NCBI RefSeq assembly: GCF_037890675.1
Contig: NZ_CP149574.1
Span: forward strand, 434,001-498,000
Direction of reading: 5' to 3'
Source of the DNA: Methylovirgula sp. 4M-Z18
Lineage (GTDB): Bacteria; Pseudomonadota; Alphaproteobacteria; Rhizobiales; Beijerinckiaceae
DNA: 64,000 bases
The notes beneath the pieces are model-generated. The model ran no database searches. It saw only the letters and a list, made by a program, of their open reading frames with translations, and was not told where the DNA came from. Positions 26,057 to 35,653 of the stretch are shown here, in pieces; position 1 is the stretch's first letter, and each line of letters opens with the position of its first letter. The position numbers and the translations under genes are program-made.

Positions 26057-27889
26057 ATGACAATGACGCAATCATCCGCTGCCCCTGCGCAGAATGGCAA
26101 GGCCTATCCGATTACCGATCACACGTTCGACGTCGTGGTTGTCGGCGCGGGCGGGGCGGGCCTGCGCGCCACCGTCGGCTGCTCGCAGGCGGGTTTGCGC
26201 ACGGCCTGCATTTCCAAAGTGTTTCCGACCCGCTCGCACACGGTCGCGGCCCAGGGCGGTGTTGCCGCCTCGCTCGCCAATATGGGGCCGGACAATTGGA
26301 AATGGCACATGTACGATACCGTGAAGGGATCGGACTGGCTCGGTGATCAGGATTCGATCGAGTATCTGTGTCGCAACGCGCCCGCGGCGGTCTATGAACT
26401 CGAACATTGGGGCGTGCCGTTTTCGCGTACCGAGGACGGCAAGATCTACCAGCGTCCCTTCGGCGGCATGACGACCGATTTCGGCCACGGCCCGCCGGCA
26501 CAGCGCACCTGCGCTGCGGCAGACCGTACCGGCCACGCGATGTTGCACACGCTCTATGGCCAGGCGCTGAAACATTCGACCGAGTTCTTCATCGAATATT
26601 TCGCCATCGATCTCATCATGGACGCGGAAGGCCGCTGCTGCGGCGTGGTTTGCCTGAAGTTGGATGACGGCACGATCCATCGTTTCCGCGCCAACCTGAC
26701 CATTCTGGCGACCGGCGGTTACGGCCGGGCCTTTTTCTCGGCCACTTCGGCCCATACCTGCACGGGTGACGGCAATGCGATGGTGCTGCGCGCCGGCTTG
26801 CCGCTGCAGGACATGGAATTCGTGCAATTCCACCCGACCGGCATTTACGGCGCGGGCTGCCTGATCACCGAAGGCGCGCGCGGCGAGGGCGGATATTTGA
26901 CCAATTCGGAGGGCGAGCGCTTCATGGAGCGTTATGCACCGTCCGTGAAAGACCTTGCCCCGCGCGACATGGTGTCGCGCGCGATGACGATGGAAATCCG
27001 CGAAGGCCGCGGGGTCGGCAAGAGCAAGGATCACATCTTCCTGCATCTCGACCATCTTGACCCCAAGATCCTGCATCAGCGTCTGCCCGGCATTTCGGAA
27101 AGCGCGAAGATTTTTGCCGGGGTGGATGTGACCAAGGAGCCGATCCCGGTGCTCCCCACGGTGCATTACAACATGGGCGGCATCCAGACGAATTTCTATG
27201 GCGAGGTCGTGAAGAAACACGACGGCAATCCGGACGTGGTGGTGCCGGGCCTGATGGCGATCGGCGAGGCGGCCTGCGTGTCGGTGCACGGCGCCAACCG
27301 GCTCGGCTCCAATTCGCTGATCGATCTCGTGGTGTTCGGCCGCGCCGCGGGCCACCGCGCCGCCGAAATCGTCAGCCCAGGCGAAAAGCAGGTGGATTTG
27401 CCGGCGGATTCGGCCGATCTCGCGCTCTCGCGCCTCGATCACTTCCGCAACGCCAAGGGTGGCACGCCCACCGCCGAGCTGCGCCTGCGCATGCAAAAGG
27501 TGATGCAGAACAATTGCGCGGTCTACCGCACCGGCGAGACTCTGGAAGAGGGCAAGAAGCTCATCCACGACGTGTGGCGCGCGAAATCGGATGTGAAAGT
27601 GACGGATCGTTCCTTAATCTGGAACTCCGATCTCGTGGAGACGCTGGAATTCGACAATCTCATCATCCAGGCGGTGGTGACGATGGAGGGCGCGGCCAAC
27701 CGCACCGAATCGCGCGGGGCCCATGCCCGCGAGGATTTTTCGAAGCGCGACGACCAGAACTGGATGAAGCACACGCTGGCCAGCATCGACAATGACGCAC
27801 AGACCGTGAGCATCGATTACCGGCCGGTGCATTCTTATACGATGACCAACGAGGTGAGCTATATCGAGCCGAAGGAGCGGGTGTACTGA
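26057..27889 (+). CDS. sdhA: succinate dehydrogenase flavoprotein subunit
   Basis: A 610-residue FAD protein. The dinucleotide fold [13 protein letters not shown]-like text lies near residue 30 ([17 protein letters not shown]), the covalent FAD site is in [11 protein letters not shown], and the substrate site in [23 protein letters not shown] and [22 protein letters not shown]. It oxidises succinate to fumarate in the TCA cycle and passes electrons to SdhB. Length is normal for the family. Confidence 0.96.
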   Translation: MTMTQSSAAPAQNGKAYPITDHTFDVVVVGAGGAGLRATVGCSQAGLRTACISKVFPTRSHTVAAQGGVAASLANMGPDNWKWHMYDTVKGSDWLGDQDSIEYLCRNAPAAVYELEHWGVPFSRTEDGKIYQRPFGGMTTDFGHGPPAQRTCAAADRTGHAMLHTLYGQALKHSTEFFIEYFAIDLIMDAEGRCCGVVCLKLDDGTIHRFRANLTILATGGYGRAFFSATSAHTCTGDGNAMVLRAGLPLQDMEFVQFHPTGIYGAGCLITEGARGEGGYLTNSEGERFMERYAPSVKDLAPRDMVSRAMTMEIREGRGVGKSKDHIFLHLDHLDPKILHQRLPGISESAKIFAGVDVTKEPIPVLPTVHYNMGGIQTNFYGEVVKKHDGNPDVVVPGLMAIGEAACVSVHGANRLGSNSLIDLVVFGRAAGHRAAEIVSPGEKQVDLPADSADLALSRLDHFRNAKGGTPTAELRLRMQKVMQNNCAVYRTGETLEEGKKLIHDVWRAKSDVKVTDRSLIWNSDLVETLEFDNLIIQAVVTMEGAANRTESRGAHAREDFSKRDDQNWMKHTLASIDNDAQTVSIDYRPVHSYTMTNEVSYIEPKERVY

Positions 27890-27966
27890 GTGCACTTGCC
27901 GCGGTTCGCAGAACTTAACGGTCTCCGTCCTTGACGATCAGGCGATGCAATTGAAGGCGCGTTTAT

Positions 27967-28746
27967 ATGGTTGAACTTGCACTCCCGAAAAACTCCCGCG
28001 TGATGCCGGGCAAGGTTTGGCCGAAGCCCGAGGGCGCGACGGAACTGAAGGAATTCCGCATCTACCGCTGGAATCCGGATGACGGGCAGAACCCGCGCAT
28101 CGACACCTATTTCGTCGACCGGCACGATTGCGGGCCGATGATTCTCGACGGCATCATCTGGATCAAATCGAAGATCGATCCCACGCTCACCTTCCGCCGG
28201 TCCTGCCGCGAGGGCATTTGCGGCTCATGCGCGATGAACATTGACGGCACCAACACGCTCGCCTGCACGACCGGCATGGACGAGGTGAAGGGCGTGATCA
28301 AAATCTATCCGCTGCCGCATCTGCCGGTGGTGAAGGACCTGGTGCCTGATCTCACGCAGTTTTATGCGCAGCACGCCTCGATCGAGCCTTGGCTGCACAC
28401 CACGACGCCGGCCCCGGAAAAGGAATGGCGCCAGTCGCCGCAGGATCGCGAAAAGCTCGACGGATTGTACGAGTGCATCCTCTGCGCCTGCTGCTCGACC
28501 TCGTGCCCGAGCTATTGGTGGAACGGCGACCGTTACCTTGGGCCTTCCGCCCTGCTGCAGGCCTATCGTTGGCTGATCGATTCGCGCGATGAGGCAACCG
28601 GCGAGCGCCTCGACGATCTCGAGGATCCTTTCCGCCTCTACCGCTGCCACACGATCATGAATTGCGCCAAGGCCTGCCCCAAGGGGCTGAACCCGGCGAA
28701 GGCGATTGCCGAGATCAAGAATATGATGCTGGCGCGGCAGGTTTAG
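27967..28746 (+). CDS. sdhB: succinate dehydrogenase iron-sulfur subunit
   Basis: A 259-residue protein with three Fe-S cluster Cys sets: [21 protein letters not shown] for [2Fe-2S], [16 protein letters not shown] for [4Fe-4S] and [17 protein letters not shown] for [3Fe-4S]. It carries electrons from SdhA to ubiquinone. A 77-base gap separates it from sdhA, a little more than elsewhere in the operon. No terminator is visible in the following 70 bases. Confidence 0.96.
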   Translation: MVELALPKNSRVMPGKVWPKPEGATELKEFRIYRWNPDDGQNPRIDTYFVDRHDCGPMILDGIIWIKSKIDPTLTFRRSCREGICGSCAMNIDGTNTLACTTGMDEVKGVIKIYPLPHLPVVKDLVPDLTQFYAQHASIEPWLHTTTPAPEKEWRQSPQDREKLDGLYECILCACCSTSCPSYWWNGDRYLGPSALLQAYRWLIDSRDEATGERLDDLEDPFRLYRCHTIMNCAKACPKGLNPAKAIAEIKNMMLARQV

Positions 28747-28817
28747 GCCGCGCCAAGCAACCGCATTCCAACGCGCTCTAAATCACATTCCGATGCTCTG
28801 TCGGCTTCGGTTAGATA

Positions 28818-29297
28818 TCAGGCGTGGGTCTGGTGATCAGGATGCTGGCGACTGCCGACCGAAGTGATCTGCCTGCTCTTTAGCCATTCGGATAATGACG
28901 CCTCCGGTGCAGCTAGGGCGGCGGCGAGCCAGACGACGCGGGACTCGGCGCCGAGCTGTTCTTCAGGGACGACGGTATTCGGATCGTCGAGGCTCCCGAT
29001 CGAGACGCCGACGCGCTTTCCAGCGAGCAGGCGATAGGTTAGTGGCGTTCCACAAGTTGCACAGAAGCCGCGCTCGGCGATCTCCGAACTCCGGAATATT
29101 GACAGTGCACCGCGCGTAACGACGAAGTCAGGCGTTGGGACGCCGCAAAAGGCCGTAAACGGCCCACCGCTCGCTTTCTGGCACATGCGACAATGGCAGA
29201 TGACAGCGCCATTCGGAGCTGCGTCAAGGCGGTAGCGAATGGCACCGCACTGGCAGCCGCCTGTCCGTCCAGGTGTGGCGGGTTCGGTCGTGGTCAT
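28818..29297 (-). CDS. GFA family (CENP-V-like) zinc protein
   Basis: A 159-residue protein with the Cys ligands of the GFA fold: GGCQCGAIRY, ICHCRMCQKASGG and GFCATCGTPLTYRL. Members are annotated as glutathione-dependent formaldehyde-activating enzyme-like, though most have no proven activity. The gene faces away from the LysR gene at 29411, which could regulate it. Base composition here looks less GC-rich than in the flanking core genes. Confidence 0.88.
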   Translation of the reverse strand: MTTTEPATPGRTGGCQCGAIRYRLDAAPNGAVICHCRMCQKASGGPFTAFCGVPTPDFVVTRGALSIFRSSEIAERGFCATCGTPLTYRLLAGKRVGVSIGSLDDPNTVVPEEQLGAESRVVWLAAALAAPEASLSEWLKSRQITSVGSRQHPDHQTHA

Positions 29298-29410
29298 GCA
29301 GCCCTCCCTCGCATTCTTGGCGCATTAAAATGCTGTTTCCCTACTATGCTGGGAAAAGATCCGTTTAGGAAAACGATTTCATTTAATGAAGGCATAAGCG
29401 ATAATAATGC

Positions 29411-30373
29411 ATGCCCTCTCAGCCGACCTTAGATCTCAAGCTGCTGCGCACACTGGTCCTGATCGCGGATCAGGGAAGTTTCACGCGTGCGGCCGCATGC
29501 ATTGGGCGAACCCAGGGAGCCGTTTCTCTTCAGCTCAAGCGTCTTGAGATGTCGTGCGGCTGCGAACTTGTCCATCGCCGCAACGGCGGAGCTGTTCAAC
29601 TGACTGAGGCCGGGAGAATCCTGGTAGATAAGGGCCGCAAGTTGTTGGCCCTTGATGATGAGATTATGGAAGGCCTGACGCCCCGCCCACGATGTGCCGA
29701 AGTCCGCATGGGGGCATGGGAGGATTATTCCAAGATCTATTTGACCTCGGCCCTGGCGGAATTCGCCAAGTTGCATCGCCACATCCGTGTTGAGGTTGTC
29801 AGCGGACTCTCATGCCAGTTGTTGCCATTGCTCCTTGAAAATAAGCTCGACATCATGGTTTGCGATGGCGGTATGGTGCCTCCCGGTTGGCCAGTGACGA
29901 AGCTCTGGCGGGTGAAACTGAGGTGGATCACTGCCGACAGAAGGAGACCACATCAGCGCAGCCCGTTGACCGTCTCGCTGGGACCCCAAGAGTGTCCGTG
30001 GCGTCCCTCTTGGTTGCCCCAATGCGTCTGGCGTGCATATGCGATACGTGCGCTCGAGGCCGCTGGAAGAGCATATCGCTTGGCGCCGACGGTCACGACC
30101 GTTGCCGGCCAAGACATCGCCGTCCTCTCGGGTAGTGCCGTCACGGTTTCAACTTTGCCGGTGCTACCCGCCGGCCTCCGGCCCGTGTCGTCTGACGAGG
30201 GTTTGCCTGATCTTCCGGCATTTGATGTCGTTTTGGCAAAAGCGGTGCAAGCTCGCCAGCCGGCAACGGACACTTTCGTTAAATTCCTCGCGGAGAAGTT
30301 TCGAAGCTCGGGGAGCGAGCGAACGGCCAATCGGCCGCCCGCGCTGCCCAAACACACGGTTAAGCGAATCTAG
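29411..30373 (+). CDS. LysR family transcriptional regulator
   Basis: A 320-residue protein with N-terminal winged helix-turn-helix LLRTLVLIADQGSFTRAAACIGRTQGAVSLQLKRLE (about residues 10-45) and a substrate-binding domain typical of LysR regulators. The effector is unknown. It is divergent from the GFA gene, the usual target arrangement. Its stop codon overlaps the 3' end of the convergent GNAT gene by 4 bases. Codon use appears less GC-biased than in neighbours. Confidence 0.88.
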   Translation: MPSQPTLDLKLLRTLVLIADQGSFTRAAACIGRTQGAVSLQLKRLEMSCGCELVHRRNGGAVQLTEAGRILVDKGRKLLALDDEIMEGLTPRPRCAEVRMGAWEDYSKIYLTSALAEFAKLHRHIRVEVVSGLSCQLLPLLLENKLDIMVCDGGMVPPGWPVTKLWRVKLRWITADRRRPHQRSPLTVSLGPQECPWRPSWLPQCVWRAYAIRALEAAGRAYRLAPTVTTVAGQDIAVLSGSAVTVSTLPVLPAGLRPVSSDEGLPDLPAFDVVLAKAVQARQPATDTFVKFLAEKFRSSGSERTANRPPALPKHTVKRI

Positions 30374-30954
30374 TTGGTCGCATCCGATGTTTCGAGGGCC
30401 TGAGGATGGGTGTCGAGCATCGCGACGCCCAGGCTGACCGTATCGATCATCGCTTCTTTACACAGCGACAGCGCGGTTGCGGGGCGCGGCACCAACTGGC
30501 CGACGCAATCTCCGGCGCCGAATTCGATTTCAGCCGAGAATTTGTGCGCCAGTTTCCGCATCGCCATATTGTGGGCAAGGCAGGAGAAGCGGATCTTCTG
30601 GATGCGCCGGTTGCGGGCCGCGCGGATGACGTGGCTGAACAGCTTGGTGCCAATCTCGTTGTGGCGCCATTCGTCTTCCACGCTGAAAGCCGCCTCGGCT
30701 TCGCCCGCAGCTTCCTGGATTCGGTGCAATTCGCCGGCGCCGCGCAGGACACCGTCGACAAAACAGCCATAAATGATGTTGTCGCCGGCAAAACAGTCCT
30801 GCGCATAATGGTCGAGGAAGTCCTTGCCGACGCCCATCGCAAAGCGGTCATGGCGCGAGCGCGGGTCCAGGCGCAGCAGATGTTCGCGAAAGGCGGTCAG
30901 ATCGCTGCGCCAGAGGCGGCGAAACAGGATGATCGGGGTCGTATTCATTTGCAT
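30370..30954 (-). CDS. GNAT family N-acetyltransferase
   Basis: A 194-residue protein, start ATG at 30954 or the ATG two codons later at 30948. The visible order is typical: RLDPRSRHDRFAMGV, then YGCFVDGVLRGAGELHRI, VEDEWRHNEIGTKLFSHVIRAA (the acetyl-CoA binding motif region) and IRFSCLAHNMAMRKLAHKF. This subgroup resembles the GNAT domain found in acyl-CoA synthetase-like protein acetyltransferases. The substrate is unknown. Confidence 0.75.
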   Translation of the reverse strand: MQMNTTPIILFRRLWRSDLTAFREHLLRLDPRSRHDRFAMGVGKDFLDHYAQDCFAGDNIIYGCFVDGVLRGAGELHRIQEAAGEAEAAFSVEDEWRHNEIGTKLFSHVIRAARNRRIQKIRFSCLAHNMAMRKLAHKFSAEIEFGAGDCVGQLVPRPATALSLCKEAMIDTVSLGVAMLDTHPQALETSDATN

Positions 30955-31130
30955 GTTATGGGCCTCTCAAGGTTTGTCCCTTGGTTTCCCTCCCATGGCG
31001 ATCGACCCGGTAGATATTGTGCAGTGCAGCAAAATGTCAAGACCTGAATGGCCGCGCGTAGGATCTTGGCTTTTGTGACCGGCTCCCCTATGGTCCGGAA
31101 AACCTGCTCATTTTTTGCGTTCTGTCCCCT

Positions 31131-32312
31131 TTGCCCATCTCACTTCTACAACATTATCAAGATCTTATCGGCCGGAGCCGGCTGGAAGCCGATCCGGCGC
31201 AACAGGCGGCGCTCAAGCAGCTCGACGCTCTGAGCAACGCGCTCGACGGCTATCGTCTGGCCAAGAAGTCCAGCGCACTCGGCTGGTTGTTCGGGGCAAA
31301 AAAGCCAAATGGCGCCGGAGCGCCGCGCGGACTCTATATCTGGGGTTCGGTTGGCCGCGGCAAGACCATGCTGATGGATCTGTTCTTCCGGCACGTGTCC
31401 GTGGTGCGCAAACGGCGGGTGCATTTCCATGCGTTCATGGCCGACGTGCATGCGCGCGTGCATGATTGGCGGCAAAAGGAGAAGCGTGGCGAGGTCAAAG
31501 GCGGCGATCCGGTCCCGCATGTGGCCGACGCATTGGCGGAGCAGGCATGGCTCCTCTGCTTCGACGAATTCGCGGTCCGCGACATTGCGGACGCCATGAT
31601 TCTGGGCCGACTGTTCACCGCCCTCTTCGAGCGCGGGGTGGTGGTGGTCGCGACCTCGAACGTCGAGCCGGGCGATCTCTACAAGGATGGGCTCAACCGG
31701 GCGCTGTTCCTGCCGTTTCTGCAGTTGCTGCAGGAGCGGATGGACGTGATCAAACTCGAGGCGCGCACCGATTTCCGTCTCGAAAAACTGAAGCGCGCGC
31801 GGGTGTGGCTGGTGCCAGCCGATGCCGCCGCCAAGGCGGCGCTCGACAAGAGCTTTCTGCTGCTCACCGGTGTGGCGCAGGGCGTGCCGGAGCCAATCGA
31901 ATTGCTGGGGCGCATTCTGAACGTGCCGCAGGCGCAGGATGGGGTCGCGCGCTGGCCGTTTCACGATCTGTGCGAAAAGCCGCTGGGACCGCAAGACTAT
32001 CTTGCTCTAGCGCAGCGCTATCATACGATCATCGTCGACGACATTCCGTTGATACGGTTCGAGAATCGCAATGCGGCCAAGCGCTTCATCACCTTCATTG
32101 ACGCGCTCTACGACCAGCACGTCAAATTGATCGCCTCCGCCGCGGCGGAGCCAATTGCGCTGTACGAAGCGGAACAGGGGTTTGAAGTGTTCGAATTCGA
32201 GCGCACAGCCTCGCGCCTGATCGAAATGCGCTCGGAGGAATATCTCGCTTTGCCGCATGGCCGTGCCGATTCGGTCGGTTCGGGCGATACGACGGGGATT
32301 GTCGAGACTTAA
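31131..32312 (+). CDS. zapE: ZapE/AFG1 family ATPase
   Basis: A 393-residue P-loop ATPase with Walker [10 protein letters not shown] at residues 72-80, Walker [10 protein letters not shown] near 143, then [19 protein letters not shown] and IIVDDIPLI. The family (AFG1 in mitochondria, ZapE in bacteria) works with membrane proteins and FtsZ. The only in-frame start matching the family N-terminus ([23 protein letters not shown]) is a TTG at 31131, with no clear ribosome binding site, so expression may be low. Confidence 0.88.
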   Translation: MPISLLQHYQDLIGRSRLEADPAQQAALKQLDALSNALDGYRLAKKSSALGWLFGAKKPNGAGAPRGLYIWGSVGRGKTMLMDLFFRHVSVVRKRRVHFHAFMADVHARVHDWRQKEKRGEVKGGDPVPHVADALAEQAWLLCFDEFAVRDIADAMILGRLFTALFERGVVVVATSNVEPGDLYKDGLNRALFLPFLQLLQERMDVIKLEARTDFRLEKLKRARVWLVPADAAAKAALDKSFLLLTGVAQGVPEPIELLGRILNVPQAQDGVARWPFHDLCEKPLGPQDYLALAQRYHTIIVDDIPLIRFENRNAAKRFITFIDALYDQHVKLIASAAAEPIALYEAEQGFEVFEFERTASRLIEMRSEEYLALPHGRADSVGSGDTTGIVET

Positions 32313-32455
32313 GAAATCGTGCCGGATCGCAAAGACCGGTTTGCGGCAAAAGCGGCAAGGCGGCAATAGATGCCGCAGTCTGGCCCGTTCCATGACCGGG
32401 GCCAATCTGATCGGCATCTTCGAAAAAATTTCGCGGCTTTGGAGCCCGAAACGCC

Positions 32456-32764
32456 CTACATGCCCGAAAGGTCAACGAGTTCGAACACTTCGATGCCGCC
32501 GCCGCGCGCGATATGCGGGTGGCCTTCGGTCAGGGCAATCGCTTCGTTCAAGCTATTGGCGTGAACGATCGAATAGCCGGTCGCCCGGCTCGTATTGGCT
32601 TGGCCGACGCGACGCTCTTCGGCGCCGAACGGCGCTCCATGATCCACGATCGCGCTGTGGATTTTGCCAAAATAGGCGCACCACTCCTTGACGGCCTCCT
32701 TGCAGGACTGGTCCTGATGCAGCTTTTCGCCGCCCGTATAGAGGTAAAGATATTTGTTGACCAT
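32456..32764 (-). CDS. YciI-like (YCII-related) family protein
   Basis: A 102-residue protein starting MVNKYLYLYTGGEK and containing SIVHANSLNEAIALTEGHPHIARGGGIEVFELVDL, the YCII/DGPF-domain pattern with the His in GHP as candidate active residue. Members form ferredoxin-like dimers and are often near ECF sigma factors; none is nearby here. Function is unknown. Confidence 0.75.
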   Translation of the reverse strand: MVNKYLYLYTGGEKLHQDQSCKEAVKEWCAYFGKIHSAIVDHGAPFGAEERRVGQANTSRATGYSIVHANSLNEAIALTEGHPHIARGGGIEVFELVDLSGM

Positions 32765-33269
32765 TGATTCCCCTAGGAATTTTTCTTTCTTCTTTTTTTC
32801 ATTACGAAAAATTAATCATACTTCTGTGAAGCGGTCAATTTGGAAACCTTCTCACGGGGTGATCTTGGGCCACAGGACGGCGGATAGGACTGTGTGGTTG
32901 CCGTATTCTCCTGTCAGAAAGACGACAGCTGCGAGTGTTTGTGTGAAGCTTTGCGGCGTCTTTGCGGCAGCGAGCAGACCGAATTTGGTGAAGCGTAGCG
33001 TTTAACTGAAAATAAACTAACCTAAATTTGAATTGTAACACCAGTATCACATTTAATTGCAACTATAACGGCTTTAGATTTGCGTAGACCACAAATGAGG
33101 TGAGTTATATTTGTGGTTGAATACAAATTCCATGCTTGACAATTTGTTGCCACATTCTGGCATTGCACTGTGATTACGCTGCAACAGACTTTCTGCATCG
33201 CTCGTTCTATATGGGGGTCATCGCGGCGCACACGTCGCTCTGGTTTTTTTATCGTACAGGAGTACATTT
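32765..33269. other. 505-base AT-rich intergenic region before the porin gene
   Basis: No credible gene is seen. It holds the YciI-gene promoter side, a T-rich tract near 32780-32815, a perfect 9-bp inverted repeat (33088-33117), a TTGACA at 33136-33141 without a good -10 at the right distance, and AGGAG about 9 bases before the porin ATG. This is presumably the regulated leader of the porin gene. Confidence 0.6.
33088..33117. repeat. perfect 9-bp inverted repeat upstream of the porin gene
   Basis: ACCACAAAT (33088-33096) and ATTTGTGGT (33109-33117) are exact complements with a 12-base spacer, about 150 bases before the porin start. It could be an operator or a leader hairpin. Confidence 0.5.
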
Positions 33270-33950
33270 ATGAAAAAGATCCTCATTCTCGGCGTTACGG
33301 CTTCGGCCCTGTGCGCTGCGTCGGCCCTGGCAGCCGATCTTCCCAGCAAGAAGCCCCCGGTCGTTTACGTTCCGCCGGCACCGGTCTTCACCTGGGCTGG
33401 TCCTTATGTCGGCATTTACGCGGGCGCGGGTTTCGGCCAGGACAAGCTCACCGGTAACACCGCTGCGATCGGCTCCCACAAGACGAACTCGACCGGCTTC
33501 ACCGGCGGCGGCCTCGCTGGCTACAACTTCCAGTTCGGCCAGATCGTGGTCGGCCCCGAAGCTGATTTCGGTTACGACGGCAACAACAAGAGCAGCAAGT
33601 TCAACAACCGTACCGTGAAGCACGAGCAGAGCTGGGTCGGTCGTGTGCGCGGTCGCATCGGCTACGCTATCACCCCCGACATCCTGCTCTACGGTGCAGG
33701 CGGTGTGTCGTTCGCCGACAACAAGGTCACGCTGACGACCCCTGCATTCCACGGCAACAAGTCCAAGGACCTGGTTGGCTGGAACGCTGGCGCCGGTGCT
33801 GAATATGCGATCACCCGCAACATCCTCGGCCGCGTCGAATATATCTACGACGATTACGGCAAGGAAACCTATGATTTCGGCGCCACCCGCCGCATCAAGT
33901 CGACCTACAAAGAGCACACCGTTCGTGCGGCTCTCGAGTACAAGTTCTAA
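33270..33950 (+). CDS. outer membrane beta-barrel protein (Omp25/Omp31-like)
   Basis: A 226-residue protein with a signal peptide (MKKILILGVTASALCAASALA, mature start ADLPSKK), a proline-rich linker (PPVVYVPPAPVFTWAGPYVGIYAGAGFG) and an eight-stranded barrel ending with the outer membrane signature ALEYKF (C-terminal Phe). This matches the Rhizobiales Omp25/31-like porins. The codons are highly biased toward one optimal set, consistent with high expression. AGGAG precedes the ATG and a strong terminator follows. Confidence 0.92.
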   Translation: MKKILILGVTASALCAASALAADLPSKKPPVVYVPPAPVFTWAGPYVGIYAGAGFGQDKLTGNTAAIGSHKTNSTGFTGGGLAGYNFQFGQIVVGPEADFGYDGNNKSSKFNNRTVKHEQSWVGRVRGRIGYAITPDILLYGAGGVSFADNKVTLTTPAFHGNKSKDLVGWNAGAGAEYAITRNILGRVEYIYDDYGKETYDFGATRRIKSTYKEHTVRAALEYKF

Positions 33951-33978
33951 GATCCTACCCGGTTTCGCCGGTTAGAAA

Positions 33979-34012
33979 GAAACCCAGCTTGGTCCGCCAG
34001 GCTGGGTTTTTT
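33979..34012 (+). terminator. rho-independent terminator of the porin gene
   Basis: AACCCAGC (33981-33988) and GCTGGGTT (34001-34008) pair as a stem, followed by TTTT (34009-34012). It lies 30 bases past the porin stop. Confidence 0.85.
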
Positions 34013-34027
34013 CGTTGAGTGCAAAAG

Positions 34028-34055
34028 AAAAACCCGGCTGCGAGGCCGGGCTTTT
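34028..34055 (-). terminator. terminator of rpoH
   Basis: CCCGGC (34033-34038) and GCCGGG (34045-34050) form a stem with A-run (34028-34032) on one side and T-rich tail on the other; on the minus strand it ends in TTTTTCTTTT. It lies about 30 bases past the rpoH stop and may work in both directions. Confidence 0.7.
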
Positions 34056-34080
34056 ATTGATTCGTCCGATGGGCCGGCGC

Positions 34081-34947
34081 TTATGCTAGGCCTGCCGCAT
34101 TCGGGAAGCGCTCGGTCAGAACCCGACGCAATTTTTCCAGGGCGCGGTTTTCGAGCTGGCGCACGCGCTCCTTCGAAATGCCGAGCCGTTCGCCGAGGGA
34201 TTCTAGGGTTGCCGCCTCATCCGACAGGCGCCGCGCCTTCATGATCTTGAGTTCGCGATCGGTCAGGACGGACAGGGCCTGCCGCAACCAATCGGTTCGC
34301 CGCTCGCCATCGATCTGCTCCTCGACCACCTGATCGGGCAACGCGTGGTCGTCGACGAGGAAATCGCCGCGTTCGGCCGAATTCGAGTCGCTGTCGATTG
34401 CCGGCGCGTTCAACGACATATCGCCGCCCGACAGGCGCATATCCATCAATTCCACATCGCTTTGCGACACGCCGAGCGCTTCGGCGATGGAGGCGAAGGA
34501 TTGGCTATTGGTTTCCTCGCCGTTGCTTTGCGCCAGTTTGGCGCGCAGGCGGCGCAGGTTGAAGAACAGCGCCTTTTGATTCGAGCTCGTGCCACCGCGA
34601 ACGATCGACCAATTGCGCAGCACGTAATCCTGAATTGCCGCCCGAATCCACCAGGTCGCATAAGTAGAGAAGCGCACCTCCCGGTCGGTTTCGAACCTTG
34701 CGGCCGCTTCCAGGAGACCGATATGACCCTCTTGAATGAGATCGGACATGGGCAGTCCGTAGTGCCGGAATTTGGCGGCCATCGCGATCACCAGGCGCAT
34801 ATGCGCATGGGCCAGCCGATGCAGCGCCGCTTCATCCTTATTTTCCCGCCATTTTTGCGCTAAAATCTGTTCTTCGTCCCTTTCCAGGAACGGCGCTGCC
34901 ATTGCAGCGCGAACGAATTGCCGTCTTAAACCATGAACCTGAGCCAT
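34081..34947 (-). CDS. rpoH: RNA polymerase sigma factor of the RpoH (sigma-32) type
   Basis: A 288-residue sigma-70 family factor. Region 2 has HMRLVIAMAAKFRHYGLPMSDLIQEGHIGLLEAA and RFSTYATWWIRAAIQDYVLRNWSIVR; the RpoH-specific box near 2.4/3 reads NQKALFFNLRRLRAKL; region 4 ends with TLESLGERLGISKERVRQLENRALEKLRR. It directs heat-shock-type genes; Rhizobiales often have two RpoH paralogues and this one may be either. The ATG at 34947 has AGGAGG, a very strong ribosome binding site. Divergent from rpsT. Confidence 0.88.
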   Translation of the reverse strand: MAQVHGLRRQFVRAAMAAPFLERDEEQILAQKWRENKDEAALHRLAHAHMRLVIAMAAKFRHYGLPMSDLIQEGHIGLLEAAARFETDREVRFSTYATWWIRAAIQDYVLRNWSIVRGGTSSNQKALFFNLRRLRAKLAQSNGEETNSQSFASIAEALGVSQSDVELMDMRLSGGDMSLNAPAIDSDSNSAERGDFLVDDHALPDQVVEEQIDGERRTDWLRQALSVLTDRELKIMKARRLSDEAATLESLGERLGISKERVRQLENRALEKLRRVLTERFPNAAGLA

Positions 34948-35265
34948 AAATGCCTCCTGTTATGGTTCATTTACGTATGAGGACGCCGATTGGATCACTG
35001 TAACTCGCCGGCAAATTGGCGCAGCAGTCATGCGCACTGCGAATGGGTGCGGCAGGTGGGTAAGGCGCAGGTGGCATTGGCTGGGGAACCTTGGGAAATG
35101 TCGGATTCTTTTCAAGATTCCCGGCACTGGAGCGTTGACGCATGCCGGGACTCATGTCTATAAGACGCACCTCGACTGGCCGACCCGCCGGTCACGTGTT
35201 TTTTTGGCCGTACCGTCCGCGATCTTGCGAGGGGTTAAGGCCCTTCCCTTGAGGGATTTGGATTT
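34948..35265. other. 318-base divergent region rpoH | rpsT
   Basis: No gene is seen. It contains the rpoH promoter and leader (minus) and the rpsT promoter (see 35135-35164). About 100 bases of leader follow that promoter before rpsT. Confidence 0.6.
35135..35164 (+). promoter_or_regulatory. candidate sigma-70 promoter of rpsT
   Basis: TTGACG (35135-35140) and TATAAG (35159-35164) are spaced by 18 bases, about 100 bases before the rpsT ATG. The fit to consensus is good for a ribosomal protein promoter; the start site is not known. Confidence 0.6.
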
Positions 35266-35532
35266 ATGGCGAATACCACTTCGGCCAAGAAGGCCGTCCG
35301 TAAGATTGAAGCTCGTACCGCGGTCAACCGTTCGCGCCGCAGCAACATGCGCACCTTCATCCGCAAGGTCGAAGAAGCGATCGCTTCCGGCGACGCCGAG
35401 GCTGCCAAGACCGCTCTCAACACCGCTGAGCCTGTGATCATGCGCGCTGCGCAGAACGGCATCGTTCACAAGAACACGGCTTCGCGCAAGGTTTCGCGCC
35501 TCGCAGCCCAAGTCAAGACGATCGCGAAGTAA
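35266..35532 (+). CDS. rpsT: 30S ribosomal protein S20
   Basis: An 88-residue, very basic protein starting [20 protein letters not shown] and ending with [16 protein letters not shown], the S20 signature. It binds the 16S rRNA 5' domain. GAGGG precedes the ATG at 35266, and a rho-independent terminator follows, so it is monocistronic as usual. Confidence 0.97.
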   Translation: MANTTSAKKAVRKIEARTAVNRSRRSNMRTFIRKVEEAIASGDAEAAKTALNTAEPVIMRAAQNGIVHKNTASRKVSRLAAQVKTIAK

Positions 35533-35557
35533 GATCCGGCAAGTCCAGTGATTTGTG

Positions 35558-35584
35558 AAGCCCGGCCTCACGCCGGGCTTTTTG
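35558..35584 (+). terminator. rho-independent terminator of rpsT
   Basis: AAGCCCGGC (35558-35566) and GCCGGGCTT (35572-35580) form a 9-bp stem with a 5-base loop, followed by TTT, 25 bases past the rpsT stop. Confidence 0.85.
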
Positions 35585-35653
35585 CGTTGCATGAGAGGGT
35601 TAAGACAGCGGTACGACCCGATCGGACCGCGCGCTTGGTTTTGGCCTATCGCA

